This document shows positions 44,211-59,200 of a stretch of 64,000 nt of DNA, piece by piece; position 1 is the first letter of the stretch, and each line of letters starts with the position of its first letter. Location: positions 9,845,385-9,909,384 of the forward strand of contig NC_088295.1 of the NCBI RefSeq assembly GCF_032854445.1. Direction: 5' to 3'. Both the position numbers and the translations under genes were made by a program. Source of the stretch: Liolophura sinensis (lineage: Eukaryota > Mollusca > Polyplacophora > Chitonida > Chitonidae). The notes under the pieces are model-generated. The model saw only the letters and a program-made list of their open reading frames with translations, was not told the DNA's origin and did no database searches.

Positions 44211-47200
44211 CTGAAATCAAATAAATATTAGAGTGTTTAATAATGAGTAGAACATTTTAGAATTAATCCAAAACTTTCCAGTGGGGAAAACAGGCAGCCT
44301 GGAGATCACACTGCTTAAACACATGTATCTGACACACCAAGAAGAAAGGAAACTGGATTCATGCTGTACATAACATTTTTCACAAGATGTTGTTCATAAT
44401 GTCCAACTGCATGTCAGTTTGGACAACTTGTTGCTGATGGTGTCCAATGTATTTCTGGTAATCTGTTTTTCATGATGAGTAATTCACATTTGGGAACTAA
44501 TTGCTCCTGCTGTCCAAATAGGTGTTGATGCTGTCCAATTTGGTGAAACTTATGAAGATTTGTCATGACACTGTCCAATACAATTCTGGTTACTTGTTCT
44601 TCATGCTGTCTAATTAACTTTCCGTTACACAAGAATGCCTCTTGTCCTATAAACTACCTAATGCGCTCTGAACATTGCTGTAAGCTTATTCATTTTTTTC
44701 GGTGAATTTAACACTTACAAAAGAATTGAAAGCATTACAGATTGAAAGCCAGTACCTTTAAGCTTTTTAGACAAATTCACTTCCCATTTCATCAGAATAA
44801 AATTAGCTAACAGTCAACAAGGTGCCCATAAGTCTAAGTGACACCCATCCCCAAAGACATTGTCAATTATATTGCAAGTTTCACTGTACCTTATTTTTTT
44901 TTATTTCTTTCATTACCTTAAATAACTGTACCTGTTTTTGTATTGGTATGTACCATATTAGTACATGTACATCGTAGGTACCTGATAATTTTTCTCATGC
45001 AGCCCAGGCTTCATTCATAATTAAGGTACATTTAACGGGAGACACTATTCCGGTATATGTTAACAGGGGGAGCAAATTATTTGCAACATAGAACAGAATT
45101 CCCAGGTTATTTCCCAGACATGTTCTGTTCATCAGACAGAAGTAGCATTGGTCTTACCTGCTTTGTGAGCACAAAGTACGCATACATAGCTATCGTTGTG
45201 CCGTAGGTAACAAAATAAGTGACAGGTTCCATGATATCCCAGGAGTACTCCCACCATGTGAGCCGGGCCAAAACCCCAAACTGTAAGCCCATTAGACCCA
45301 GGCCTAACCATGACAACAGCGCAGTTCTCCTATTGGCAGCCTCCTCCAGGGCAAGCTTTTTCTGCAAATATAACCAGTAACAGCATTTATACGATACATT
45401 ATTTCTGGAGATATAAGATTAGAGTAACTTAAATGAATAAAAAATCTGAAGGTGTATAGTACAGTAAAATCCAGTTAAAATGCTACACCACTGAAAACCT
45501 TTAACTTACATGTACGTGGAATCAATTTAATAGTGTGTATTTCCAGAGGACAGAAGATATTTGAATAGTTTTAGCATTCTCCCTTAATGTAAAGGGCCCC
45601 GTTTCACAAAGTGCACGCAGCTCTACGTTGACATAACTACAATGGTGATGTGTTAAATACACACAGTACTGGTCACCACGTCATTCACTTGCTAGATATG
45701 AATGTTGTTCCCTTGACAACGTTTTTTTTTACAATTTGAGCTGTGGTATACTACACCCTCATTTTGAAATGGTATCTATCATAAATAAAAAAAAAATAGT
45801 TCAAGCTAATTAAGATCACAATGAAGATATGTTTTGAGTCCTTCCCTTTGTAGCACACCAATCCATTCGTTCCTATAATCCTGATTTTATACGCCATTAC
45901 CAAGCTCTGCAAAGCATGTAACAAAATTATAATCATGAACATCATTTCCACATTCCTGCCAGAATTACTAAAGTAGTACATTTATACAGAAGTGCGCCAA
46001 AATACCTAAACCCTTCACGCCAGATATCATTCACCTTAATAATGGATCACAGACCATTTACCCTAATGGATTGGATAAGGAAATCTGATTCAATCCAGTT
46101 CATAGATGGCATGTTTTGTGGTTTATAAAATCAGACTAAATGCACATAAGATGAATAGAAAGGCCTGAGACCAGATCATAGCCCAGCCAACAGCAATATT
46201 ACCTACGTGAACACTGTTCCTTATTACACAGATTGTGCTGCATATATGAACTGCAGCACAATCATCATGTCAACCATAACATCTGGCTGTTAATAATTAT
46301 TAAACAAATCTTTACTACTCGTGCATAAAATATCAATCTGATGATGTTATCCAGAAAAAAACATCCAGATATTTTTCAGAGTATTACTCAAGTAAGCCAT
46401 ATATGTAATTTTAGTCAGTAGTGCACACAGATAGGAGTGCATGCAGTTTCACATAAATTCAGTCTTGCTCACTCTCATCAATGGTATGATGAACCCTTTT
46501 ACTTTGCACCATATCATTTCTATCATTCAAGCTTTTTTGAAAATCCCTATCAGTTATGTCATGAAAACCTTCCATCAGAAGATTTCAAGTAATCATGTGG
46601 CAAATCTCCTAGCCTCTAGTCTACAAATTCCAGTTGGTTAATGATGAATTTCTTTACTTTACATCAAGGAACTCCAACTTTGGTAGTTTACTTTGCACTA
46701 CCAAATTGTAATGACAGTGAATCCCATTGCTTCAGCCTAGAATCAAGTCAAGAAATTCCAATGACCACATGCTTACTCCCATAAAACTTGTACATTGTAC
46801 CTCAACTCAGGGAATTCTACTCTCAGAAAGGAAAGTCCAATTGGTTATGTGATGCATCTCATGTAAAGAATTTCACATCTCTAAAGTAATGACTCCATTT
46901 TCCTCAGGTCAGGAAATTCTAATCTGTCTTGACTCAAATCCCATTACCTCAAGTCAATGTAAAAAATCACTACAGCTATAGATTTAACTAAGAAAACAGG
47001 GAGAGGTTCACACACATGTACTATGTAGATGGGGAGCATGTGAGATAATCACGTTACCTTCTGATTTAGGCGAATGAAACAATTTTGATAATCAAAGGCT
47101 TTCACAAAAATAATTTGGTAAAATATATCCAGACTGTAATGAAGGCTAGTTACATAATATCAGCTGTTAATTCAACTACAATGCATTGGAGGCCTCAATG

Positions 47201-50200
47201 GGTCAGTTGGTTAGTGCGCTAGTGAAGCGTAATGACCCAGGAGCCTGTCACTAATGCAGTCGCTGTGAGTTTGAGTCCAGGTGAAATATTCTTGAGTACG
47301 GCGTAAAACACCAATCAAATAAATAAAACTGTGTCACTACATGTACGTGGAAAACTGTACAATATGCATGTTAAGAAACTACATCTGAACACCATAAATG
47401 TAGAGATAAGTTCATCTAGTTCACTAAAATAATGTATTTTTGCTATAAGCCATTTTATCATGTTGATTGAAGCTAACCAAAACATAAAATTGTCAATATC
47501 ATGGAGCTATTTAGCATTGTTTATGTTTGCTCAATGCAACAGCTTGTCTGACAGTGTGATAAACAAGGCCTATTCATCCGCGGCCAAAGTCGGCAGTGAA
47601 GGCCACAGATGTACTGGGGGAATAATGTGGTAAGGTATACACGTCCATGGCCTTCTGTGAATGGCTTAGTCAGCACATCAGTGTGATGGTAGATTACCAT
47701 GTATGAGGGGTTCCAATCTCATCACAGGCCAATGGGGGTGTCTCCTGGTAGACTGTGACATTCTCTTGTACTGGTGCGATGTACATGCAAACAATCTACG
47801 CTAGTGATTGCTGGTACAATCATGATGACGAGGAAAATATCAGCCTATTCAGTGGTCCTAACACAAACCGTCAGTACAAACACTGGCTGCATCATGTAAA
47901 ACACATGTATATATAGCTCTGCTATTGAATGCCATGCTTAAAGATTTTCAATGACTTTTCCACTGCACAAAATACTTTATGGAAACTGTTTCATGACATG
48001 TAAAAAGATACCTGTGCAATATTTCAGAATGAGCATCATGTTCCTTTGACATATAGTCCATACTATCTTTGTTTTAATGATGATGTAAATAGAGAGTGTT
48101 CTGTAATCAGGCTAAGGTGACACCAACTTTATTTTGTGTTTTATGTGCGAGGCAGCTCAAAAAAAAAAAAAAAAAATTATCCACAAGTGGAATAAAAATA
48201 AAACTGGAAATTCACCTTTTCATTCTGTCCAATCTTGATGTTCTTGCGATTGCCTGTTTTTCAAGGCTTTCTCATCATGTACATGTATATATGTTTTCAA
48301 CCGGAAAAATTGCTGGGATAATCTAAATTTTCCAAAAATTAGATGATTTTCCAGTTATATTTCTAATTTTATACCCTCTTCCGACATTCAAAAAAGATTT
48401 AATCTACCCATAATGCAACAGTTTAACCTTGTGTGGCCTATGGCCTAAAGTGATCAGAAAGTAGACTGGTCTGGAGTGAGATAGACAGTGTTCCTGCTCA
48501 ATGTACATGCACTATCTCTATGTTTGCCAAGGCCCAGTTTCACACATGTAAATGTACATAATACTCTATACCATATTACCCTGTCAATACACAGATGGGA
48601 AATATATAGTGCCGAAGTAATGGTAACTTTGCCTGATCCTTTCCAATAAGCCCAGGTTAATAACCAAATAAATGACAGGTCCCCAGGTGGAATTTACTGT
48701 TATATGTGCTCTTGCAATTCTCTGCTGACCACATCATTCTGGTCCAGCTACTTTAATACCCAGAACATGATACACATGCGTCTCGATGAACTCTGTAAAG
48801 GTGGGCACTTCAGCAATAACTTGGGTCCAGGAGAATGTGCAGAACTATGCACATGTACTGAATTGGCCAAGTGCTTACTCACACTGCTGCCTAATGATTA
48901 ATCACCACGTACATGCACAGGCATTGCATACATACCATACATGTAAACGTATATGCACATGTATATATTTGACTGTCCTTAATAATATGTTTGTTTCACT
49001 TAACCCTACCTACCCAACCAAAAGATTCTTTTCAAATGTTTTTATTGAGACTTTACAAAGGCATGTTTCTTGAAACAAAAATTTTTTTAAGAATGGCCTT
49101 GCATGTATACACGCATATATCACAGAGCACCTGTACATAATAAGTAAATCTTTTTCATAACTACTGCTTGTTTATTTTGTTTAAGCCGATGTAAAAAGTC
49201 AGAAATGTACATGTGTGTCACAAATAGTTCACTTCTACTAACACACATGAATTTATTATGCTTGACAGATTATCATATAATTAGCACAATTAACGACTGC
49301 ATGGCCAGCACTGCACTTTCCCCGATAAAACATTTATATTGAGCAGACTGCGGGGAAAGTCAATGCACGCTCTCACAACCATGGATTTGCGTATGTGTTA
49401 ATATACAGATTTGTAAACAGGGCATCAGTTATGGGTACAGAGCTATAGTCAACATAATGATAAGCACATAGATACATGTAAGTGGTTAGTGGCAGTTTTC
49501 ATACTGAGCATTAAATATGGGTGCATACATTTAAGACAAGCTACAATTTGATTGGACCAACATTGAAAAGTTGTTTCTCTGAGGTGCAAACTAACAAGCT
49601 CAACTTGTGAATTTTGGGTAAACATGCACATTTACACCATGAAGTCCACTTACATACACTGAAGCACTACCTGAGAATACACGTACTTGTGGGTAACTTC
49701 CTTACAATGCGTGACCACATGTATTAGGCTGACCCTGGGAGACATCCCAGAATTCTGTAATGGCTAACACTTATCTCAGTGATTACATGTACCAGGATAC
49801 ATGTACATTTGAGCATCTAATTTTAACAACTGAACATCTCTTGCAAACCAATCTCCTACCATATTAAGGCACATGTCTATACTAGGGCGATGAAAAGAGA
49901 GAGATATTCAGTTGATTACTTCACTGAACATCTCACTGAAGATCCCCACTGAACCATACATGTATTCATCCGGGTGGCTCAAATACATTTATCAAGACCG
50001 GCAACATGAGTTGAATGTTCTCTTACTCCACTGAACATCACAAAACATGCCTCAAAGCAGTCTGGCTTGATCTCATCAACCAAAAGGTAGATGCCGAGCT
50101 AATGTAGGCAGGCTAGCACACACATGTATGTGCAGACAAAAACATTTCATGACAGACACAATATCTACAAATAAAAAAAAGGCAAATGGTTACATCTCAT

Positions 50201-53200
50201 GTACATTAATGACAGGTGCTGAGGTACACCTGTGGTCGAACATATGTCAGAAACTCATACACCGTGCAGAGTTATACAAGATCCTGCAGGTTTTCTACCA
50301 ATGTTGAGTGCTGACAACTGTATTGTGCGATGGGTGCCCAAATTTGTGCAGGAGATCTAATAAAGAATATTTAAATCATTAATTGTGAACTCTATGCTAT
50401 ATCCCGACTTTGCACTTGAAGCGTGGCCTTGGCCGTCATGCAGGTGTTGAGTATTCCTGCTGATCAAGCCCTGCTTACTGTTGATTACAAGTTTTAATTG
50501 TCATATATTATCAGGTATCAGGCAGTCATGTTGTATCAGAAACTGAGGGATACCTTCCAGAACCTCAAATCTAATAGGGATGCACGTGCCACATGAAATG
50601 TATGCGATTTGTGTATGATGGATGAGGTACAGTCACATTTTCCCTCTACAGATTTCAAGTGAGCTCTGGTGGGGAATCTAGGAATCAGGAAATGAGGCCT
50701 TTTATCTTTTCAGTTAAGTCACACCGCTCAAACTTTCTGGTCAACTGAGCGAACACTGTTTATACTTTCTATCACACTGCCTATAGCCTTTCATCGCATC
50801 GAATACCCGCCACCCAACCCAATGAGTGATAAATTCTCCCGACATACATGTAGTCTGATAACAGTAGGCTTTGAAGCCAACATGACAAAAATGAACACTA
50901 TACAGGAATACAAATACTCCTGTAAATAAATTAGAAACTATCCGTCTTGACTTAATCTGTATGTTTTGTAAAGTAGTTTGTATAGTTAAATAAATCTCGG
51001 TGAATTGATGCCTTCTGGATGATCCTCCTTACCCTCCCCATTCTGGAGAATGGGCTACCAGACTGATGTCATTCTCCTGCCAAGGTAGACACCATTCAGG
51101 TGCACTACCTGCTTTTAGCATTTCTAGTAATAGTTTGCATCTAAATAGCACTCCCCAGCACCATCCCATTTTACAACACAGTTGCTAATTAGCATTTCAG
51201 ATCTGCATCACGTAGCTGCAAACTAACATCACCACACTACATGTATATTTATCTTAAATTTCAAAGTATTGTCGAAACAGATGCTAGCCAGGGTAAGTAA
51301 TCTGTACAACACAATATGTTTGCCAATTAGCAATTAGAAAGCATTGTCTACATAGATGCTAACTATCACTGCCAGGATCATGTTACCCTTACAACACAAA
51401 ATATTTACTCTTTACCAATTTGAAAGTACTGTCTAAATACATGCTATCTATCACATATTATCTCATATTATCTTTACAACATAATACATTTGCTAATTAG
51501 CAATTTAAAACTCGTTCATTTAGATCAGTTTTCAGGCATATTTATTATGTAATACACTGATTCTAAATCATGTGCATTAATATTTTTTTATAGTAAGTGG
51601 AGACGTACTTACCAGTACTTAAACAGGCAATGTAGGCCCATCGGACTTGTAACACTTGTCATTTTCCACCTGTATACCTATTCATCTAAATAGCAAATAT
51701 ATTGTCCCACTAAAAAACTGCAGAAATTCACTTTTTGATACTTAACTACCAGATAGCGATATTATCGCAGCTCTAATACTTAGTTTCTACAGAGCGCTAT
51801 TCTGCAGCGCGAAATAGCGAATATATTGTCCTTTCAATACATCCGCACAGATTACCTGTCTGATAGCTTCTACATGTACCTAGCCCTATCATAGCAACCC
51901 TAAATCTGATCAACTGGTCTCTGTAATAGTTAGCTTCCACATAACACTACCACAGCAGTGTTAATTGGAAATATATTGTCCTCTCCACAAATCCGCATAG
52001 AGGGTCGCTGTAATAGGTAGCTTCCACATTGCGCTATCACAGCAGTGTTAAATAGCAAATATCTTCTCTCCACATATCCTCACAGAGCGTTTCTGGAATA
52101 GTTAGCTTCCACATAGCACTATCACAAGCAGTGTTAAACAACAAACATATTTTCCTCTCCACATATCCGCACAGAGCGTTTCTGGAATAGTTAGCTTCCA
52201 CATTGCGCTATCACAGCAGTGTTAAATAGCAAATATCTTCTCTCCACATATCCTCACAGAGCGTTTCTGGAATAGTTAGCTTCCACATAGCACTATCACA
52301 GCAGTGTTAAATAGCAAATATCTTCTCTCCACATTTCCTCACAGAGCGTTTCTGGAATAGTTAGCTTCCACATTGCGCTATCACAGCAGTGTTAAATAGC
52401 AAACATATTGTCCTCTCCACATATCCGCACAGAGCGTTTCTGGAATAGTTAGCTTCCACATTGCGCTATCACAGCAGTGTTAAATAGCAAATATCTTCTC
52501 TCCACATATCCTCACAGAGCGTTTCTGGAATACATGTAGTTAGCTTCCACATAGCACTATCACAAGCAGTGTTAAATAGCAAATATCTTCTCTCCACATA
52601 TCCTCACAGAGCATTTCTGGAATAGTTAGCTTCCACATAGCACTATCACAAGCAGTGTTAAATAGCAAACATATTGTCCTCTCCACATATCCGCACAGAG
52701 CGTTTCTGGAATAGTTAGCTTCCACATAGCACTATCACAAGCAGTGTCAAATAGCAAACATATTGTCCTCTCCACATATCCTCACAGAGCGTTTCTGGAA
52801 TAGTTAGCTTCCACATAGCACTATCACAAGCAGTGTTAAATAGCAAACATATTGTCCTCTCCACATATCCGCACAGAGCGTTTCTGGAATAGTTAGCTTC
52901 CACATAGCACTATCACAAGCAGTGTTAAATAGCAAACATATTGTCCTCTCCACATATCCGCACAGAGCGTTTCTGGAATAGTTAGCTTCCACATTGCGCA
53001 ATCACAGCAGTGTTAAATAGCAAATATCTTCTCTCCACATATCCGCACAGAGCGTTTCTGGAATAGTTAGCTTCCACATAGCACTATCACAAGCAGTGTT
53101 AAATAGCAAACATATTGTCCTCTCCACATATCCACACAGAGCGTCTCTGTAATAGCTTCAACATAACGCTTTCACAGCAGTGTTAAATGGCAAATATATT

Positions 53201-56200
53201 GTCCTCCCAACATATCTGCACAGAGCATCTCTTTGACAGTTAACTTCTACATAGTGCTAGTATAGCAGTGCTAAATAGCAAATATATTGCTCTTCCAGAA
53301 AATGTGCACAGCAGGCCTCTGTGATAATTAGCATCTACACAGCGATACTCTAGCAGTCCTATATATCCCATACATTGTTCTGTCAACCAATTTGCTCAAC
53401 TGGTCTCTCTGATAGTTAGCTTCTACATAGCGATATTATTGCAGGGCTAAACAGCAAATATATTGTCCTTTCTATAAATGGCCTCTCTGAGATTTCGATT
53501 CTGCATAGCGATATTCTAGCAGCGCTAAATAGCTCATATATTGTTCTCTCAGTCACTCTGCACAGCTGGCCTATTTGATACAGTAGTTAGCTTCCACATA
53601 GCGCTATCACACCAGCGCTAAACAGTAAATATATTGTTCTGTCAACCATTAGCTTCTAAATGTACATAGCACTATCATAGCAGCACTAAATAACAAATAT
53701 ATTCTCATGTAGCCAGTAAAGGGAATTCAATTCCGTGTTCGGGTACAATTGTTTTACCCTTGCAGGTGGTTTTCAAAACCTGTGTTCACATGTGGGGGGC
53801 AGCATTATTCATTGATGAAATGGCAATTCTCTGAGTTCCAATCACATGTAGACCCCATACAAGAGAGGCTATGGAGATAAGCTGTCAGTAGATTTGAGAC
53901 TTGCCTGTAAATCATGCTACATAACAATCAACTCATTGGATACATAACATTTTATTCAACCAAGTAACTAAAAGGTGAGAAAGTTAAATAAAAAAAAAAA
54001 AAAATGAAAACTAACTCTTATACTAATTTGGTATTTAATTTACTGCATTCTCAGAATAAGTAGAAAAATAAGTAGAAAATATTTACACAGTTAATACCGC
54101 TGGGCGATATCCTGACAGTTCTGATCAGTGAAGTGTGTCGTTGTTGTAGTTGACATTCCCTGCTGTGCTAATGAGACTACGTTCGCCAGGCCTGCTCCCT
54201 CTTCGTCTGATTATACAATAACTGGCTCCAAGGAAAAAACGAACAAACTCAACACCCATTGTTTGAGAAATCACTTGTTTCATTCGTTTTCACCAAGCCC
54301 GAAGCAAACGATTTATGGGGACGATCCCTTAGTCACTGTCCACAATATTTGTGTATCAAACAGTTGGTGTACCACATCACCAGTGAGTCACCATTCATGC
54401 TGTGTGATAGTGTGTATGAAAATGTCCACTATGTGTGCATATCAAACTTTCCCTGGTGTGTGTGTGTAGCAACCAGTCAATGTACCACATCACCAGTGAG
54501 TCACCATTCAAGCTATATGTGTATCAAACAGTTGGTGTACCACATCACCAGTGAGTCACCATTCATGCTGTGTGATAGTGTGTATGAAAATGTCCACTGT
54601 GTGCATATCAAACTGTCCCTGGTATGTGTGTGTAGCAACCAGTCAATGTACCACATCACCAGTGAGTCACCATTCATGCTATATGTGTATCAAACAGTTG
54701 GTGTACCACATCACCAGTGAGTCACCATTCATGCTGTGTGATAGTGTGTATGAAAATGTCCACTGTGTGTGCATATCAAACTGTCCCTGGTGTGTGTGTG
54801 TAGCAACCAGTCAATGTACCACATCACCAGTGAGTCACCATTCATGCTATATGTGTATCAAACAGTTGGTGTACCTCATCACCAGTGAGTCACCATTCAT
54901 GCTGTGTGATAGTGTGTATGAAAATGTCCACTGTGTGTGCATATCAAACTGTCCCTGGTGTGTGTGTGTAGCAACCAGTCAATGTACCACATCACCAGTG
55001 AGTCACGATTCATGATATATGTGTATCAAACAGTTGGTGTACCACATCACCAGTGAGTCACCATTCATGCTGTGTGATAGTGTGTATGAAAATGTCCACT
55101 GTGTGTGCATATCAAACTGTCCCTGGTGTGTGTGTGTGTATCAACCAGTTGGTGTACCACATCACCAGTTAGTCACCATTCAAGCTGTGTGACAGTGTGT
55201 AGCAAACAGTCCATGTACCACATCACCAGTTAGTCACTGTCCATATTGTGTGACAGTGTGTAGCAAACAGTCAATTCCTGCCTGTGCAATAACATTACAA
55301 ACTTTGACAAAACCAAATATTCAGCCCAGGTCTAATTTGTATGTGTATTTTTGTCTGATTGCGACTTGAAACTATGTTTGGGCAGATATGAAGTCTTTCC
55401 TGTCACAATGAGTCTCATAAAATGCACAAAACTTGCAGAAATGTGTGTGACTTCCGAGGGGTTATAATACTTTACGCTAGCCACATGGACTAGTTTGTCC
55501 CACAGCGAAGAAATCTCCTTCATGTGCATTGAAAATAGCTATTTAGCTTATGTACATTTCAGTGTTTGTATCCGAGCTATTGCATATCCTGTTATCAAAA
55601 TGACAAAAACACAGCCTCAGAACTTATAGAGCATGAATATTTGAACATGCACTACCCATCAGATGATGACTAAATATAGTTGCACCATCTTCATTTCATC
55701 GTAACCTTGAATGGTAAAAACAAAGTAGCATGATATCAGTGTCAAAGTACATATGGCAAGATGTACCACACATATTTATGCACTGTATTATCTAACAAAG
55801 GGGCCTCTGTGGCTCAGTTGGTTAGTGTACCAGCGCAGCATACTGACCTATGAGCCTATCACAAATGCAGTTGCTGTGAGTTCAAATCCAGCTCATACTG
55901 GCTTCCTCTTCAGCCGGCCCTATGTGGGAAGGTCTGGTAGCAACCTGTGGATGATCATGGGTTTCCAGAGCCCGGTTTCCTCCCAAAATAATGCTGGCTG
56001 CCATCATATAAGTGAAATATTCTTGAGTACGGCGTGAAATATTCTTTAGTGCAGCTTAAAACACCAATCAAATAAATAAATAAATAAATCTAACAAAAAC
56101 AAAGACTAGCTTAAGAATTAAGTTCTCCTCATATTTAACACTCAAATCACCCCAGAAAAACGATCTCGGCTTTCAGTGATTGTGAAATCATGGCAGATAC

Positions 56201-59200
56201 ACTATAAATATGAATGAGTTTGATATGCACCAAGCATGACCCCTTGTAACCAGTAAATGTCATATGAATGAGAGGAGATTGTTCACTGATAAAACAGATT
56301 AACATGGAAACAGCAGACTACACTAAACGACATTCTTAGGGTAAAAGTGGCAAAAATTAATGTCAGGTAAAAAAGAAAATCAGGTACAAACAATTGTCAT
56401 ATGCATATCTCAACCAAGCCATGGAGCATGTAATAAAACTTATGACATGTAAGCTATTCAGTGTGGGTGATTTTTATGCCAATAAATAATCTTCCTAATG
56501 TTTTTAATCCAATGATGAATAAATTCAGAGTTCTATAGTTCTTAAAATGACGTGAGCTTTATATTTACAGTGATAGTCCATACATATTTTACAACTTTTT
56601 AAATGAATTTCATATTTGTAGTTGTTAAGGCAAAATATTAACAGTGCTCAAATAATTAATTATGTGACTGATGACTATGCATTTGTGTTGAGAGTGAAGA
56701 GTTGCTTACACAGCTTTAAGATGTCCACGGAAAGGTAAAACAAAAGCAGCACAGTTTAGGGATATTCACTAATCTCCACATTGAAGAACTGCCTAACCTA
56801 ACTCACCTTTTCTAAAGGCTGTAATTCTACTTTCAAATCCTCTAGTCTTTGGATCAACTCTTGTTCTTTCTTTAGCTGATATTCTTCAATGTTTAAAGTG
56901 GAGTAGAGTTGGCTTAATGTGGCTTTGACATCATCAAACCTGTGAACATCTTCATGAGAGGTTAACCCATCTACAAGAAAGATTACACAATAGTCTGAGC
57001 AAGAATTCTGTCATATCACTATTAGCAAATATTAACTTCCAATATGTTTTCATTCCCTTTCCAACTGAACAACTGTTATCCTTGTTTTTCAAAATCCAAT
57101 TACTTTTATAAAAATATTTTCAAAGCTGAAAAACACACAAATCTTAAAATTCTCATTTCAGGATCAGAAGGCCTGTTTCACAAAGCCATTTTGGGCTGAA
57201 GTCCAAAGTGCAACACAAAAAAGGGATAAAAAATGTATCCATCTGATGGATATATTCAGTATATTTACAAGTTTAATCTGGATTTCAGGCCATTTTGGGC
57301 TAAGTCCAAAATTTTAATATTTTTTACATAACAAAATATTTGAAGCTGGACAATGAAAAATTATGTGTACCATGAATTTGTTTCACCACAACACAGAAGC
57401 ATCGATCAAAACTGTATTCATTTGACGACTATACATTTAGGAGTGTAATCTGGATTACACTTTTACAGCCTGAAACTGCTTTATGAAACTGGCCCCAGAA
57501 CTCAGACTTACAAACTGTATAAAGCCCTTAAAAATATGCATATTATTTCATGTATAATTTACAGTGGGAAATTAAGTCAACAAAATTTATTAATCCGTTT
57601 GTTCATAATAAGATTTCTCTGTAGAACAATAGTGTGTAATGAAGCTGAATAATTCCACTTCATGAATATAATCAACTGAGCTTTCCCTGGCTATATCAGA
57701 CACGTCACTCACCTATTTCAGGTGGGCTGATGTTGTAAGAGGTATCATTGACTTTCAATGTGAAGTTAGACCTCAATAATATATCAATGGTTGTAGATTT
57801 CGCCACTTTGTTCCCCTCTGTAGATAAAAAAACATAAAATACAATACCTCAATGATACATGTATGTAAATCTATGTACATTTTTCCCTTGTTATAATGCC
57901 AAGTTTTGGACAAAATTGTGTTAGCAGTTCAGTAAATTTGGCAGTACAAGGGTTTGCACATGCTCTCTAGAAAGCGGCTTTTTGTACATTTGGATACCTT
58001 GGTCAAAGTAATGTCACAAGAAAAAAAAAAAAAAACTGGCTCCAACTAACTATAACTGACAATGTTACATGTATAAAATTTAGCACCTGCAAACCACTTA
58101 TAATTTGGAAGTAGCTGGTAGAAAGCCAGCGGATAAGAGTTGGATGTTTGCACTCAAATGCAAGTTCCCTTAAGACTAAACTCATCCAAATTACTTCGAC
58201 CACACATGTTATAGAGATAGGTAACCATGGTGTATAGGGTATGTACATGTAGGTTATGTCACACTAAGGTCGGTTTGTACAAGTATGTATATAGGTTTAT
58301 TTATTTATTTTTTGATTTGGTGTTTTATGCTGTACTCAAGAATATTTCACTTATACGACGGCGGCCAGCATTATGGTGGGTGGAAACCGGGCACAACCCG
58401 GGGAAACCCATGACCTCCTGCAGGTTTTTGACTAAGGTTCCCACATACGGCCGGAGAGGAGGCCAGCATGAGCTGGACTTGGACTCACAGCGACCGCATT
58501 TATGATGTATACAGATCATAAGCTCTACAGATCAATTGCGCCAGATACAAATTTGACACACGTTTAATAATGGATAACAGTATAACCTGTCTGCAAAAGT
58601 GAAGGCCTATACTGCAGATTATGATAACAGAAATCTAATATAGATGTAGATCAATTCTGCTTATATACCAAATGCTGTCCTTCCTAATTCTGACCAAAAG
58701 TGGTCTTTCTTGGGTAAAAAAGAAATGATTAAACTTAGCCCATTCAGCATTCTAAAGTGTTCTTTGGAATTAAAAAGGATATCTTTCCTTCTACACCCAC
58801 TTGCAGACTGGGGTCTGCAAAAGGTATGCATGTTAATATTATACCAGGGCAACTGAGAAACTCAGTTTACACATCTAAAACTGCACAGCATATTGAACCT
58901 ACCACTTGAATATACGGCTACCCTGTCAATGCCTCCATCCTCCTCCTGTATATATTTTAAGAGATCCCCAACTGTGTGCGTGATGGGTTTGAGGGTGAAG
59001 TCGCAATTTTCCCGACGAGATGGCAATGGCACAGATATCACAGGTAAGCCATCGCGGTACTTTACAGATACATCTGTGTGGAGAGAAAGTAACATTACAT
59101 CAACACAACACACAATGAATACATGTAAGTACTGGTGGAAGGAAAGCAATTTCTAATGAACTTCATGTAAGGCCATTAATAGGGCCTGTTGAACATTTTC

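Noticed and set aside
44380..44640. Repeated GCTGTCCAATT-like strings considered as a satellite
   Set aside because: Spacing is irregular and the matches are short, so it is not called as a repeat.
54128..55015. Plus-strand frames of 113-154 residues rich in Cys and His ('SHHSCC')
   Set aside because: They are generated by the 168-bp tandem repeat. The Cys/His pattern is not a zinc-finger arrangement.
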